Origin: Rikenellaceae bacterium
GTDB lineage: Bacteria; Bacteroidota; Bacteroidia; Bacteroidales; Rikenellaceae
Assembly: GCA_029068395.1 (NCBI GenBank)
Contig: JAIECQ010000123.1
Coordinates: 1 to 32,617, forward strand
Direction: 5' to 3'
DNA length: 32,617 nucleotides
The notes below the pieces were generated by a model. The model saw only the letters and a list, made by a program, of their open reading frames with translations, ran no database searches and had not been told where the DNA came from. Made by a program: the position numbers and the translations under genes. Shown one piece after another: positions 9,594 through 19,020 of the stretch. Numbering within the stretch: position 1 is the stretch's first letter; each line of letters starts with the position of its first letter.

Positions 9594-10070
9594 CTATTTG
9601 GTTTTGGCCGTACCCACGTTTACCTGACGCTCGAACGACTGGTACAACGAAAGGAAGGTTTCTGTTTGCGTGACACCCGGAATGCCCTGTATGGTATTTA
9701 TTATCACGTTCATAAGATGTTCGTTGTCGGTGCAGAATATCTTAAGGAACAGTGTGTACTTGCCTGTTATGAAGTGGCACTCCACAATCTCGGGTATGCT
9801 TTTGAGGCTGTCGACCACCGAACTTATGATGTTAGGCTCAGAGATGCGCACCCCCACATAGGCACACACGTCGTTACCCAATGCCTTGGGATTGATTTCC
9901 AGACGCGAACCCGTTATTATGCCCGCCTCCTCTAATTTCTTGACCCTTTGGTGTATGGCCGCTCCCGATATGCCGCACTCACGCGCTATCTCCAGAAAAG
10001 GCATACGGGCATTGCTTATCAAGTGCATCAGAATCTTCTGATCTATCGCATCAATATGGTATTTTGCCAT
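9594..10070 (-). CDS. Lrp/AsnC family transcriptional regulator
   Basis: 158 aa; IDQKILMHLISNARMPFLEIARECGISGAAIHQRVKKLEEAGII HTH followed by a RAM-type domain. Confidence 0.92.
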   Translation of the reverse strand: MAKYHIDAIDQKILMHLISNARMPFLEIARECGISGAAIHQRVKKLEEAGIITGSRLEINPKALGNDVCAYVGVRISEPNIISSVVDSLKSIPEIVECHFITGKYTLFLKIFCTDNEHLMNVIINTIQGIPGVTQTETFLSLYQSFERQVNVGTAKTK

Positions 10071-10224
10071 AGTTGTTGTTTTATGTTTTACTTCCCTTGC
10101 TTAGGGCGCAGCGTTCAAATGGCAGACACGAGCAGCAACAGCGGCCCGGTCTCCTCTTCGAACGACAACCCTGAAAATCATTCCCGCATCAGGGTTGCCC
10201 GATGCGGTAATAAGATTGACGACT

Positions 10225-11415
10225 CTACTTTATAACACCCAGCTGACGTCCCACCTTGGTAAAGGCAGCCACGCACTTGTCTAAGTGCTCTCTTTCATGA
10301 CCTGCCGACACCTGCACGCGTATGCGGGCCTGGTCTTTGGGCACCACCGGATAATAGAAGCCCGTAACGTATATGCCCTCTTCCAGAAGCTTGGCGGCGA
10401 AATCCTGCGACAGCTTGGCATCGTAAAGCATCACGGCACATATTGCAGACTGGGTGGGTTTGATGTCGAAACCTGCGGCTATCATCTTGTCGCGGAAATA
10501 CTCCACGTTGGCCACCAGTTTGTCGTGCAACGCGTCAGACTCGCCGAGCATCTTGAACACCTCAAGCGATGCGCCCACCACTGCGGGAGGCACCGAGTTT
10601 GAGAACAGATAGGGACGCGAACGCTGACGGAGCATGTCTATAATCTCTTTCTTGCCGGTGGTGAAACCGCCTATGGCGCCGCCGAAGGCCTTGCCAAGGG
10701 TACCGGTTATTATCTCTACCTTGCCGCGCAGGTTGTAAAGCTCGGTCACGCCGCGGCCCGTCTTGCCCACGACACCTGCCGAGTGGCACTCGTCCACCAT
10801 GACCATGGCGTCATATTTCTCGGCCAAGGCCACTATCTTGTCCATGGGGGCCACATTGCCGTCCATAGAGAAGACGCCGTCGGTGACTATGATACGGAAA
10901 CGCTGAGCCTGGGCCAGTTTGAGGCACTCTTCAAGCTCGGCCATGTCGGCGTTGGCATAACGGTAACGCTTGGCCTTGCACAGGCGCACGCCGTCTATGA
11001 TGGATGCGTGGTTGAGCGAGTCTGATATTATGGCGTCCTGCTCGGTGAGAAGAGGCTCAAACACACCGCCGTTGGCATCGAAGCATGCGGCGTAAAGAAT
11101 GGTGTCCTCGGTGCCGAAATAGTCGGCTATGCTCTTCTCAAGCTCTTTGTGTATGTCTTGTGTTCCGCAAATGAAACGCACCGACGACATGCCGTAACCG
11201 CGCAGGTCCATCATCTTCTTGGCAGCCTCAACCAGGCGGGGATGATCTGAAAGACCCAGATAGTTGTTTGCGCAGAAATTGAGCACTTCGGTACTGCCGC
11301 CCACCTGTATGTCGGCACGCTGCGGCGATGTTATAATACGTTCGTTTTTGTAAAGACCGGCCTCTTTGATAGACTGAAGCTCTGCGGTTAGATGTTTTTT
11401 GATTTCGGAATACAT
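10225..11415 (-). CDS. kbl: glycine C-acetyltransferase (2-amino-3-ketobutyrate CoA ligase)
   Basis: 396 aa; FCANNYLGLSDHP, VDECHSAGVVGKTGRG, GTLGKAFGGAIGGFTTG (PLP Lys) motifs. Confidence 0.93.
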   Translation of the reverse strand: MYSEIKKHLTAELQSIKEAGLYKNERIITSPQRADIQVGGSTEVLNFCANNYLGLSDHPRLVEAAKKMMDLRGYGMSSVRFICGTQDIHKELEKSIADYFGTEDTILYAACFDANGGVFEPLLTEQDAIISDSLNHASIIDGVRLCKAKRYRYANADMAELEECLKLAQAQRFRIIVTDGVFSMDGNVAPMDKIVALAEKYDAMVMVDECHSAGVVGKTGRGVTELYNLRGKVEIITGTLGKAFGGAIGGFTTGKKEIIDMLRQRSRPYLFSNSVPPAVVGASLEVFKMLGESDALHDKLVANVEYFRDKMIAAGFDIKPTQSAICAVMLYDAKLSQDFAAKLLEEGIYVTGFYYPVVPKDQARIRVQVSAGHEREHLDKCVAAFTKVGRQLGVIK

Positions 11416-11715
11416 AGATTATTATTTTTAGTTTTTTATCTTATCCGCAACACGTTTTAGCATTTTAACCGACTCTGTCAAGCACACACTAAGCCTCCCC
11501 CTCAGACGTCGGCACAATGTCTTCGCGCCGTTCTTAGGCCCGATGCGGTATGTCTGCCTATTGTCATAATTTGGGTTTCCACCTAACAAAGATAAAGTTT
11601 TATATTTTAAAATGAAAATAAAAATGCGCATTTCGATACGAAATTATAAAATTCCATACTGACAACCGCAACTTTTGCCTCTTGCAGGCCAATGTATGCC
11701 ATGTATTCAAACAGA

Positions 11716-11748
11716 TTGCGGGTGCCGGCATCAGGTCGGCACCCGCAA
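11716..11748 (-). terminator. probable terminator hairpin downstream of fhs
   Basis: Perfect 11-bp stem TTGCGGGTGCC / GGCACCCGCAA; T tract weak. Confidence 0.5.
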
Positions 11749-11767
11749 GACATCACGGCAGACTGTT

Positions 11768-13438
11768 CTACGACAGGCCCGTTATGCGCCCCTGGTCATC
11801 TATGTCTATGCTCTCGGCGGCGGGCACCTCGGGCAGACCCGGCATGCGCATCATGTCACCGGCAATGGGAATTATAAAGCCCGCCCCTGCGGCCAGCTCC
11901 ACCTCGCGCACCTTAAGTATGAAACCCTCGGGACGCCCTAACTGCTTGGGATCGTCAGAAAGCGACTTCTGCGTCTTGGCCATGCAGATGGGCAGCTTGT
12001 CATGTCCCAACGAATATATGCGCTTTATGTCGGCCACCGCCTTGCCGGTATATTCGACGCCGGCGGCACCGTATATCTGACGGGCTATTATATCTATCTT
12101 CTCCTCAATGGGGCGGTTGCACCCATAGAGCTTTATGCACTCGACGGGATTGCGTCTTATGGCCTCCACCACCTTCTCGGCAAGATCCAATCCACCCTCT
12201 CCGCCCTTGGCCCACACCTCGCACAGAGAGACGGGCACATCCTTGGTGCGGCAGAACTCCTCTATCAGCTCTATCTCTTCGGGCGAGTCGGCCGTAAAGC
12301 GGTTTATGGCCACTATGGGGTTGGCATCGAAGCGGCGTATGTTCTCGATGTGCTTTTCAAGGTTGGCCATGCCGCGACGCAACGCATCGACATCGGGCTG
12401 CGACAGCTCGTCCAACGGCTTGCCTCCGTGATATTTGAGAGCCTTTATGGTGGCCACCAGCACCACCACCTTGGGATAGACGCCCATGCGGCGGCACTTT
12501 ATGTCGATGAACTTCTCGCCTCCCAGGTCGAAACCGAAGCCCGCCTCGGTGACGGCATAGTCGGAGAGGCTCATGGCCATACGTGTGGCCACTATGGTGT
12601 TGGTACCCTGGGCTATGTTGGCAAACGGACCGCCGTGTATTATGGCGGGGGTGTGCTCGATGGTCTGCACAAGGTTGGGTTTGAGCGCCTCTTTAAGTAT
12701 CACCGCCATGGCTCCCTCGGCCTTGAGGTCGCGAGCATAGACAGGCTTGCGGTCGAAGGTGTAACCGACGAATATGCCGCCAAGCCGCTCCTTAAGCTCT
12801 TTCATGCTCTCGCTCATGCACAGTATGGCCATCACCTCAGAGGCCGCCGTTATATCGAAGCCCGTCTCGCGGGGACGCCCTCCCGCGACACCTCCCAAGC
12901 CCACTATGATGTTGCGCAGGGCGCGGTCGTTCATGTCCATCACCCGCTTCCACACAACGGTACGGGGGTCTATGCCCAAGGTGTTGCGCTTGTTTTGTAT
13001 ATTGTTGTCTATAAGTGCCGACAGCAGGTTATGGGCCTTGCTCACGGCATCGAAGTCGCCAGTGAAGTTGAGGTTTATATCCTCCATGGGCAACACCTGC
13101 GAGTAACCTCCGCCGGCCGCGCCCCCCTTGATGCCGAACACCGGACCCAGCGACGGCTCGCGCAAGGCAACCACCGAACTGTAGCCCAATCGGTTCAGCG
13201 CCTGCGTCAGACCTATCGACACGGTGGTCTTGCCCTCGCCGGCGGGGGTGGGCGATATGGCCGACACCAATATGAGGTTGCTGCGGCCTATCTTGTTATG
13301 GTCTATGAGACTAAGCGGCAGTTTGGCCTTGTAACGGCCATAGCTTTCGAGGGTATGGGCGTCGATACCCAAACGCGCAGCCACATCAACTATGGGTTCA
13401 AGCTCAACCGAGTGAGCGATACGCAAATCTTCATTCAT
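11768..13438 (-). CDS. fhs: formate--tetrahydrofolate ligase
   Basis: 556 aa; PTPAGEGKTTVSIGLTQAL P-loop, REPSLGPVFGIKGGAAGGGYSQVLPMEDINLNFTGD motif. Confidence 0.96.
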   Translation of the reverse strand: MNEDLRIAHSVELEPIVDVAARLGIDAHTLESYGRYKAKLPLSLIDHNKIGRSNLILVSAISPTPAGEGKTTVSIGLTQALNRLGYSSVVALREPSLGPVFGIKGGAAGGGYSQVLPMEDINLNFTGDFDAVSKAHNLLSALIDNNIQNKRNTLGIDPRTVVWKRVMDMNDRALRNIIVGLGGVAGGRPRETGFDITAASEVMAILCMSESMKELKERLGGIFVGYTFDRKPVYARDLKAEGAMAVILKEALKPNLVQTIEHTPAIIHGGPFANIAQGTNTIVATRMAMSLSDYAVTEAGFGFDLGGEKFIDIKCRRMGVYPKVVVLVATIKALKYHGGKPLDELSQPDVDALRRGMANLEKHIENIRRFDANPIVAINRFTADSPEEIELIEEFCRTKDVPVSLCEVWAKGGEGGLDLAEKVVEAIRRNPVECIKLYGCNRPIEEKIDIIARQIYGAAGVEYTGKAVADIKRIYSLGHDKLPICMAKTQKSLSDDPKQLGRPEGFILKVREVELAAGAGFIIPIAGDMMRMPGLPEVPAAESIDIDDQGRITGLS

Positions 13439-13574
13439 TATCTTATCGTTTTATCGTTTGACTCTCATGTGCCACATACGCCCTTGGCGTGCCCTCTGCA
13501 TTGCCGTCCTGGCCGCCCCCGCAAAAGCACAGACAAATTCCGTGCCGCATGTCGCTGTGCCGCCGGGCATGCCG

Positions 13575-15011
13575 CTACAGTGCTTCCATCAACGCATCCG
13601 AGAGGCGGCGGGCAATAACCGATGCACCCCGGGCCGAGACGTGGGTATAATCTTTAGACGCCCAGTTCTTGTCTACAAACTCGGTCATGCTGTTCTCGCC
13701 ACCCATTGCGGTGAAGGTGTCCCAGTAAGCCACCCCTGCCTTGCGTGCTATAGCGCGCTGATGCCTTATCATGGCCTTGACCTCGGGCATGGTGCGATAG
13801 TCGCCGTCCTGGTTGCTGCTGCGGTCGCTAAGGCCCATTATTATGACCGAGGCACCCGGATAGCATCTCTTTATATTGGCGACGATAGCACTCATGCGGT
13901 CTTCAAAAGAGGTGTAGCGCATCGTTCCCGTGGCCACCACATTCAAGCCATACTCTATTATTATAAGGTCGTAAGGATTGATGTCGTTGAAACGGTTGTT
14001 TTGCGTCACTGTCAGCTTGGACATCTGCAACCCCGAGCTGCCGCGGTCGGCGAAGTTGTCGACCTGCACGCCGTAAGGGCCATGCAACGATGCGCCATAG
14101 GCATAAAAGCCCTCCACGTCATCAAAGTCAAAGCTGATGGTTGAGACCGCAACGGGCGACGACACGGTGATCTTCTGTATCATGGGGTCTGACGGCGGCA
14201 TAAACGTCATTACCATAGAGTCGTTGACGGTGGCATATATAACGGTGCTGCCTCTGTTTATGAAAAAGAAGTCAACTTGGCGTACATTCTTAAGGCAGCT
14301 CTTGGCGTTGGTCACACGATAGGCTACGGTGGCATTGTCGTCGACAGGCACCGATATGGAGCCGGAGAGCATGAAGCAGGTGTCGAGCGCCGCACCGTTG
14401 CGCCTCTTCACCGAATAGCTTTTCCATCCCGAATATGTATGCCCCACAGTACGCCTTAACTTCGAGACGGGCGATGTGACAGGCACGAATCCCACCCCGG
14501 TGCCGCCACAACGACGTTGCAGATATTCGCGCAGGTCGCCGGTCAGCAGGTCGCCCTCTATGAACGAGTCGCCCACGAAGCCTATGCGCACCACCCTGTT
14601 CTTGCACTCCGACATGGCGGCACGAAAGGCGTCGAGCGCGCTGCCGTCAGCAGAGAAATCTTCTATAGGGGTCACCTTGGGGAGCTTCTTGGCGGCAGCA
14701 CCCTTGACTGACGAGGTGTCGCCCCTGACAACCTTGACAGGTGCCGGCATAACCCTCGGCAGGGTGTCGCCCTTGCCATTTGAAGGCATGGTCCTGCCAT
14801 CGGCACGCCCTGACGCCACAACCGCATGAGAGACAACGGCAGCGGTGTCAGAGCCCCCCTTCGACACCACGTCAGAGACAATGTCGGCACGACGAAGCCC
14901 ATGACCTCCAAAATCGAATGACGGAATAAGGCGTATGACCATAAGTATGGCAATCACCATAAAAGTGATAAGAGTGGTGTGAAAAATATAGTTTCGATTG
15001 CCTCGATACAT
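13575..15011 (-). CDS. membrane-anchored SGNH/GDSL-family hydrolase
   Basis: 478 aa; N-terminal TM helix, VRIGFVGDSFIEGD (block I), IIEYGLN (block III), DYTHVSARG (block V DxxH). Confidence 0.75.
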   Translation of the reverse strand: MYRGNRNYIFHTTLITFMVIAILMVIRLIPSFDFGGHGLRRADIVSDVVSKGGSDTAAVVSHAVVASGRADGRTMPSNGKGDTLPRVMPAPVKVVRGDTSSVKGAAAKKLPKVTPIEDFSADGSALDAFRAAMSECKNRVVRIGFVGDSFIEGDLLTGDLREYLQRRCGGTGVGFVPVTSPVSKLRRTVGHTYSGWKSYSVKRRNGAALDTCFMLSGSISVPVDDNATVAYRVTNAKSCLKNVRQVDFFFINRGSTVIYATVNDSMVMTFMPPSDPMIQKITVSSPVAVSTISFDFDDVEGFYAYGASLHGPYGVQVDNFADRGSSGLQMSKLTVTQNNRFNDINPYDLIIIEYGLNVVATGTMRYTSFEDRMSAIVANIKRCYPGASVIIMGLSDRSSNQDGDYRTMPEVKAMIRHQRAIARKAGVAYWDTFTAMGGENSMTEFVDKNWASKDYTHVSARGASVIARRLSDALMEAL

Positions 15012-15224
15012 ATTTGCGTTTTTTAGATATGCGGGTCGACAGCCCCGTCATGCGCAGTGCTGCCATATGACCGGGGTCTGTAGGCAAAGACAAAGATAGT
15101 CCGATTTTTTCTTCCAAAGAAAAATTTATTACTTTTGTTTCTATAATTTTCAGGACTCGGCAAGCCGCCCGCACCTATTGCCGTCAGGGCGACAAAGAGC
15201 CACCTGCATAACACAACACCAATT

Positions 15225-16046
15225 ATGCCAAGTTTGACAAGACACATAACCACAAGTGAAGTCACCCGTACCATAGAGGCGGCCGAAAGGTTGTCGCACG
15301 ACATGCTCACGTCAGGGTCTCTATTAGGCATGGTGCCTCTTATAGACCACACCACCCTGTCGGTAACCGACTCTCACGAGAGTGTGCGCGCCTTCACCGC
15401 CGACATGCTTGCAAGGTGCCGCAAGGCCGGCGTGATGCCCGCCTCGGTGTGCACATCACCCCTCTTTGTCGAGAGCGTGGGCATAGAGCTTGGCGACGAG
15501 CCTGTGGCCATATGCTCGGTGGCGGGAGGCTTCCCATCGGGTCAGACATACCCCGAGGTCAAGATGCTCGAATGCTCCATGGCCATGGAGAACGGCGCCG
15601 ACGAGATAGACATGATAATAGATTTGGGGGCGGTGCGCATGGGTCGCCATGACGAGGCTTCGAGCCAGGTGCGCATAATAAAGGAGGAGCTTGACGACGA
15701 TGTCACCCTCAAGGTTATCGTAGAGACAGCCTCTTTCGAGAGCCTCGACGAGATATACAACGCCTGTATGGTGGCGCTCGAAGGAGGAGCCGACTTCGTA
15801 AAAAGCTCCACCGGCAAGAACACTGGCGGAGCCACCTATGAGGCCGCCGTGGCCATGTGCCTGGCAGTCAAAGACTACCACGAGGCATCGGGACGCATGG
15901 CGGGAGTCAAGTTTGCCGGAGGCATATCGTCACCCGAAGATGCCATGCCCTACATTGCCATCGCACGCCTTATCTTGGGTGCCGACTACATCACCCCCGA
16001 GTTTTTCAGAATAGGCTCAAGCTCTCTACTGAACAAGCTGGTATAA
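15225..16046 (+). CDS. deoC: deoxyribose-phosphate aldolase
   Basis: 273 aa; LIDHTTLS, EIDMIIDLGAV, DFVKSSTGKNTGGAT (Schiff-base Lys), GVKFAGGI motifs. Confidence 0.93.
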   Translation: MPSLTRHITTSEVTRTIEAAERLSHDMLTSGSLLGMVPLIDHTTLSVTDSHESVRAFTADMLARCRKAGVMPASVCTSPLFVESVGIELGDEPVAICSVAGGFPSGQTYPEVKMLECSMAMENGADEIDMIIDLGAVRMGRHDEASSQVRIIKEELDDDVTLKVIVETASFESLDEIYNACMVALEGGADFVKSSTGKNTGGATYEAAVAMCLAVKDYHEASGRMAGVKFAGGISSPEDAMPYIAIARLILGADYITPEFFRIGSSSLLNKLV

Positions 16047-16156
16047 GTGCCTTTTATTCTGCCCTTATTTTGCTGGCACTGCCTCCGGCGGCCCTTCCGG
16101 GGGAGGGGTCGCGGACCCCGTTTTGATATTTTTGAGGGCAAACTAAGCGGATAAGT

Positions 16157-16217
16157 ACGAAAAAGAGGAGTAAAGGTGTTTCGACTTGGGTCTCACACCT
16201 TTACCCCTCTTTTTCGT
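16157..16217. terminator. long near-perfect inverted repeat downstream of deoC, probable bidirectional terminator
   Basis: Arms ACGAAAAAGAGGaGTAAAGGTGT (16157-16179) and ACACCTTTACcCCTCTTTTTCGT (16195-16217): 22/23 paired, 15-nt loop, followed by tttt. Confidence 0.75.
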
Positions 16218-16299
16218 TTTTGCCCCTTGGACTGAGTGCCTGGAAGATATTCAACATGGGCCATGACTCTCAACGGAAAAACGTGGAAGCAAAACAGAA

Positions 16300-17300
16300 A
16301 CAATAACAGCAGAGCGGCAACCATAAAGGCAGCGTGGCAGCCACAGGCGTGACGGAGAGCGGCGCGGAGCCTGCGGAGGGCACAGCAAGAAAATGATGAG
16401 CATCACTGCCGTGACTAATTCACCGCCCTACATATTATTCACCGATTTGCGGCCCTCCGTTGGGCGGAGGCTCCGGGCCGCTCGGGACTCGTTGCCTCGT
16501 CCCGGTCATAAGGAATTCTTGCTTACGGCATACTTCGTAATGCCGGGCATAAGGAATAGTGTGCGGTTTCGTTACACTCAGACCGCGGTGCCGGGTTTCC
16601 TGCCGGAGCGGGGTGGGCCGGCACCAGCGCCGACCTCAGCGGAGAGGATTTCAAGAGTGTGGTGAGATTCGTCCGTGAGGTTTGAAACAGGCGGGACGCT
16701 TTAGCTGTTGCTTTTGTCAAGGTTTTGTTGCTTGTGGTTTGGCTTTGTGCCTGTGCTGGCGGGGCGGCTGTTTTGGCTGCGCACCTAACGCCCCTTTTAG
16801 CGTGAAGGAGCCACGGGCCGAGCCTGCGGGGGGCAAAGCGTGAAAGTGACGCACATAACCGCCGTGACTTAGTCTCTGCCTACAATTGCGTGGCGGGATT
16901 ACGGGCCTCCGCGGGGGGAGGCGAGGCCCGTTGCGGCTCGTACCTCGCCGCCCTGCCGGCGCGGAATGGGGCGTGATGAAATTCGGCCGTGAGGCGTGAA
17001 ACAGGCGGGGCGTTTTGGCTGTATTTCGGCAAGGCTTTGTAGCTTTTGGCAATGCTTTGCAACTTGCGGTTTGGCTTTATGCCTGTGATGGCGGGGCGGC
17101 TGCTCGGGCTGCGCACTTAACCCCCCTTTAGCATGAAGGAGTCACGGGCCGAGCCTGCGGAGGCAAGCATGAAAGTGACGCGCATCACCGTCGCCCCTTA
17201 GTCACTGCCTACAATTACGTGACAGGATTACGGGCCTCCGCGGGGGGAGGGTCGGCCCGTTGCGGCTCGTGCCTCGCCGCCCTGCCGGTGCGGAAAGCCA
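16300..17300. repeat. GC-rich imperfect tandem repeat array, ~330-bp unit, about three copies
   Basis: Copy at 16736-17067 and partial copy at 17068-~17297 begin with GGTTTGGCTTTRTGCCTGTG and share GCGGGGCGGCTG, CACGGGCCGAGCCTGCGG, GATTACGGGCCTCCGCGGGGGGAGG, CTCGCCGCCCTGCCGG; a more diverged copy lies at ~16300-16735. Confidence 0.8.
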
Positions 17301-17379
17301 TGCGGTGCAAATCTTCCCGAAACAAAAAACACCTAACCTCGAAACCCTACCGCCCAACCAATAACACTTCTCTTATTCC

Positions 17380-17577
17380 GTGAAGTTTCCCGCTGTCGGT
17401 TACCGCTACTACTCGTCCGGTTCGTTGAACCTCGCGGGTACGCGCGGGGACTATTGGCCGTCAGTTGCGAGCAGTTCTGGCAACGCGTACTACCTGTACT
17501 TCGTTAGCGGTAGTTTGAATGTGACCAATGGCTACGGTAAGCAGCGCGGTTTTAGCGTGCGTTGTGTCCGCTAAATA
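17380..17577 (+). pseudogene. orphan C-terminal fragment resembling a DGR target variable region (CLec/FISUMP-type domain)
   Basis: Translated ...FPAVGYRYYSSGSLNLAGTRGDYWPSVASSSGNAYYLYFVSGSLNVTNGYGKQRGFSVRCVR*; in-frame stop just upstream (17362-17364), no N-terminal part. Confidence 0.6.
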
Positions 17578-17633
17578 TTAATATTTCAGGTAGAATATCT
17601 TGTTCGGACACACAGTGTTTCTTGAATTTTCCG

Positions 17634-17642
17634 TATCTTTGC
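17634..17642 (+). promoter_or_regulatory. promoter -7 element upstream of the membrane protein gene
   Basis: TATCTTTGC matches TAnnTTTG, 48 nt upstream of the ATG. Confidence 0.5.
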
Positions 17643-17689
17643 AACTTGAAAATATCTATCTGTAATAGAAGATTGAAATATTATATGTT

Positions 17690-18439
17690 ATGACAAATAA
17701 AGAAAAAGCGATATCATTCCTCTGGCAACATCTCCTGCTCCTGATTTCATTGTATCTGATGACATTGGGAGTCGTTCTATGTGTAAAATCATCTTTGGGC
17801 AGCAGCGTAATCTCCTCGCTGCCGTTCGTCTTTTCGCTGGCGGGACCGATAAGCCGTGTCCCCGAATGGACAATCGGCGGGTACACGATTGCGATGAACT
17901 TTATCCTGGTATTTTGCCAGATACTCATCCTGCGCCGCAATTTCGACCCCATGCAGCTCTTCCAGCTTGTTATCGGATTCGTATTCGGCTGGCTAATAGA
18001 CATTAACATGGCATTGACAGCCGGTCTGGAATGCACGACCTTGCTTTCGCAAATATTCGTCCAGTTCGCAGGATGTACCATCATGGGCATCGGCATTGCC
18101 TTCGAGGTGCGGTGCGGCTCGGTAACCATGCCGGGTGAGGGCATTTCCATTACCGTCAGTCAGGTAACGAAGCGTCCTTTCGCCAAAGTAAAGATATGGG
18201 TGGATACGACCCTCGTACTGCTTGCCGTTGCCGGATGTTATCTCTTTTTCGGAAGCTGGCAATGGAATGTTATCGGTATCGGAACGCTTTTCGCCATGAT
18301 ATATGTCGGACTGGTAGTGAAATTCATTGCTCCGCATCTAAGTTGGTTCGACCGCCTGCTGACCTATCGTCCGGGCTTCCGGCGTTACCTGTTTGGATTG
18401 GCCCGATTCCTGTATCGTCGCGGCGGAGCGAAAGAATGA
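17690..18439 (+). CDS. YitT/YczE-like integral membrane protein
   Basis: 249 aa, multiple hydrophobic helices; MTLGVVLCVKSSLGSSVISSLPFVFS, GEGISITVSQVTKRPFAKVKIWVD as in the YczE/YyaS/YitT group. Confidence 0.7.
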   Translation: MTNKEKAISFLWQHLLLLISLYLMTLGVVLCVKSSLGSSVISSLPFVFSLAGPISRVPEWTIGGYTIAMNFILVFCQILILRRNFDPMQLFQLVIGFVFGWLIDINMALTAGLECTTLLSQIFVQFAGCTIMGIGIAFEVRCGSVTMPGEGISITVSQVTKRPFAKVKIWVDTTLVLLAVAGCYLFFGSWQWNVIGIGTLFAMIYVGLVVKFIAPHLSWFDRLLTYRPGFRRYLFGLARFLYRRGGAKE

Positions 18440-18481
18440 AAATAGCCGTTCATCATTGCAATGATGAACGGCTATTTTCAT
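18436..18481. terminator. perfect 46-bp palindrome between convergent genes, probable bidirectional terminator
   Basis: ATGAAAATAGCCGTTCATCATTG|CAATGATGAACGGCTATTTTCAT, 23-bp arms without spacer; overlaps the stop codon of the upstream CDS. Confidence 0.7.
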
Positions 18482-18522
18482 AACTCTGCTCTTTGCATCG
18501 AAGAGCAACGGTCGGATGTCGT

Positions 18523-18969
18523 TTACTTCTGCTCTTCGGCAGGCAGCACCTCGCCTTTTTCGTTGAAGAGCACGTCCGAAGTCTTCCCTTCAGCATCGGC
18601 CATGGTTACCTTGTAGGTCTTGACGCCTTCTTCCTCTTTTACATAGGCCGCCTTGTTGGTCTCTCCCCACGCAATCATGGCATCGAGGATAGGCAGGAGT
18701 GATCGTCCCAGTTCCGTGATGGAATATTCCGAACGCGGCGGCAGTTCGGGATAAATGGTCTTGGTCACGAGACCGTCATCCACCAACTCTTTCAGTTGCA
18801 GGTCGAGCACGCGTGGCGCAGCCTCGGGTAGCGCCTTGTGCAACTCGCTCGGGCGCATGGGAGCATCGCGCAATTCGTCCAAAATACAAGACTTCCATTT
18901 GGAATCGATCAGGCTCATCGTCAGCCGCAAAGGGCAACTCAAATCAACGGGTATCTTTCTTTCGTACAT
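18523..18969 (-). CDS. HxlR-family winged-helix transcriptional regulator
   Basis: 148 aa; CPLRLTMSLIDSKWKSCILDELRDAPMRPSELHKALPEAAPRVLDLQLKELVDDGLV, SEYSITELGRSLLPIL. Confidence 0.9.
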   Translation of the reverse strand: MYERKIPVDLSCPLRLTMSLIDSKWKSCILDELRDAPMRPSELHKALPEAAPRVLDLQLKELVDDGLVTKTIYPELPPRSEYSITELGRSLLPILDAMIAWGETNKAAYVKEEEGVKTYKVTMADAEGKTSDVLFNEKGEVLPAEEQK

Positions 18970-19020
18970 CTCTTTTTGTTGTTATAAGTGCAAAGGTAAA
19001 CATAATCATCCGTAATGAGG

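Noticed and set aside
12002-13618. 538-aa plus-strand ORF
   Set aside because: Antisense shadow of fhs; composition is rich in His/Gly/Tyr/Arg with no recognisable fold, and fhs on the minus strand is unmistakable.
16523-17116. Minus-strand ORFs of 65, 111 and 78 aa in the GC-rich block
   Set aside because: Low-complexity Pro/Arg/Ala peptides that simply translate the tandem repeat; better explained as non-coding repeat.
16300-17300. Possible CRISPR array
   Set aside because: Repeat unit is ~330 bp and imperfect, with no short direct repeats plus spacers and no cas genes.
17380-17577. Complete small protein gene
   Set aside because: Starts at an internal GTG right after an in-frame stop and corresponds only to a domain C-terminus; better called a cassette or fragment.
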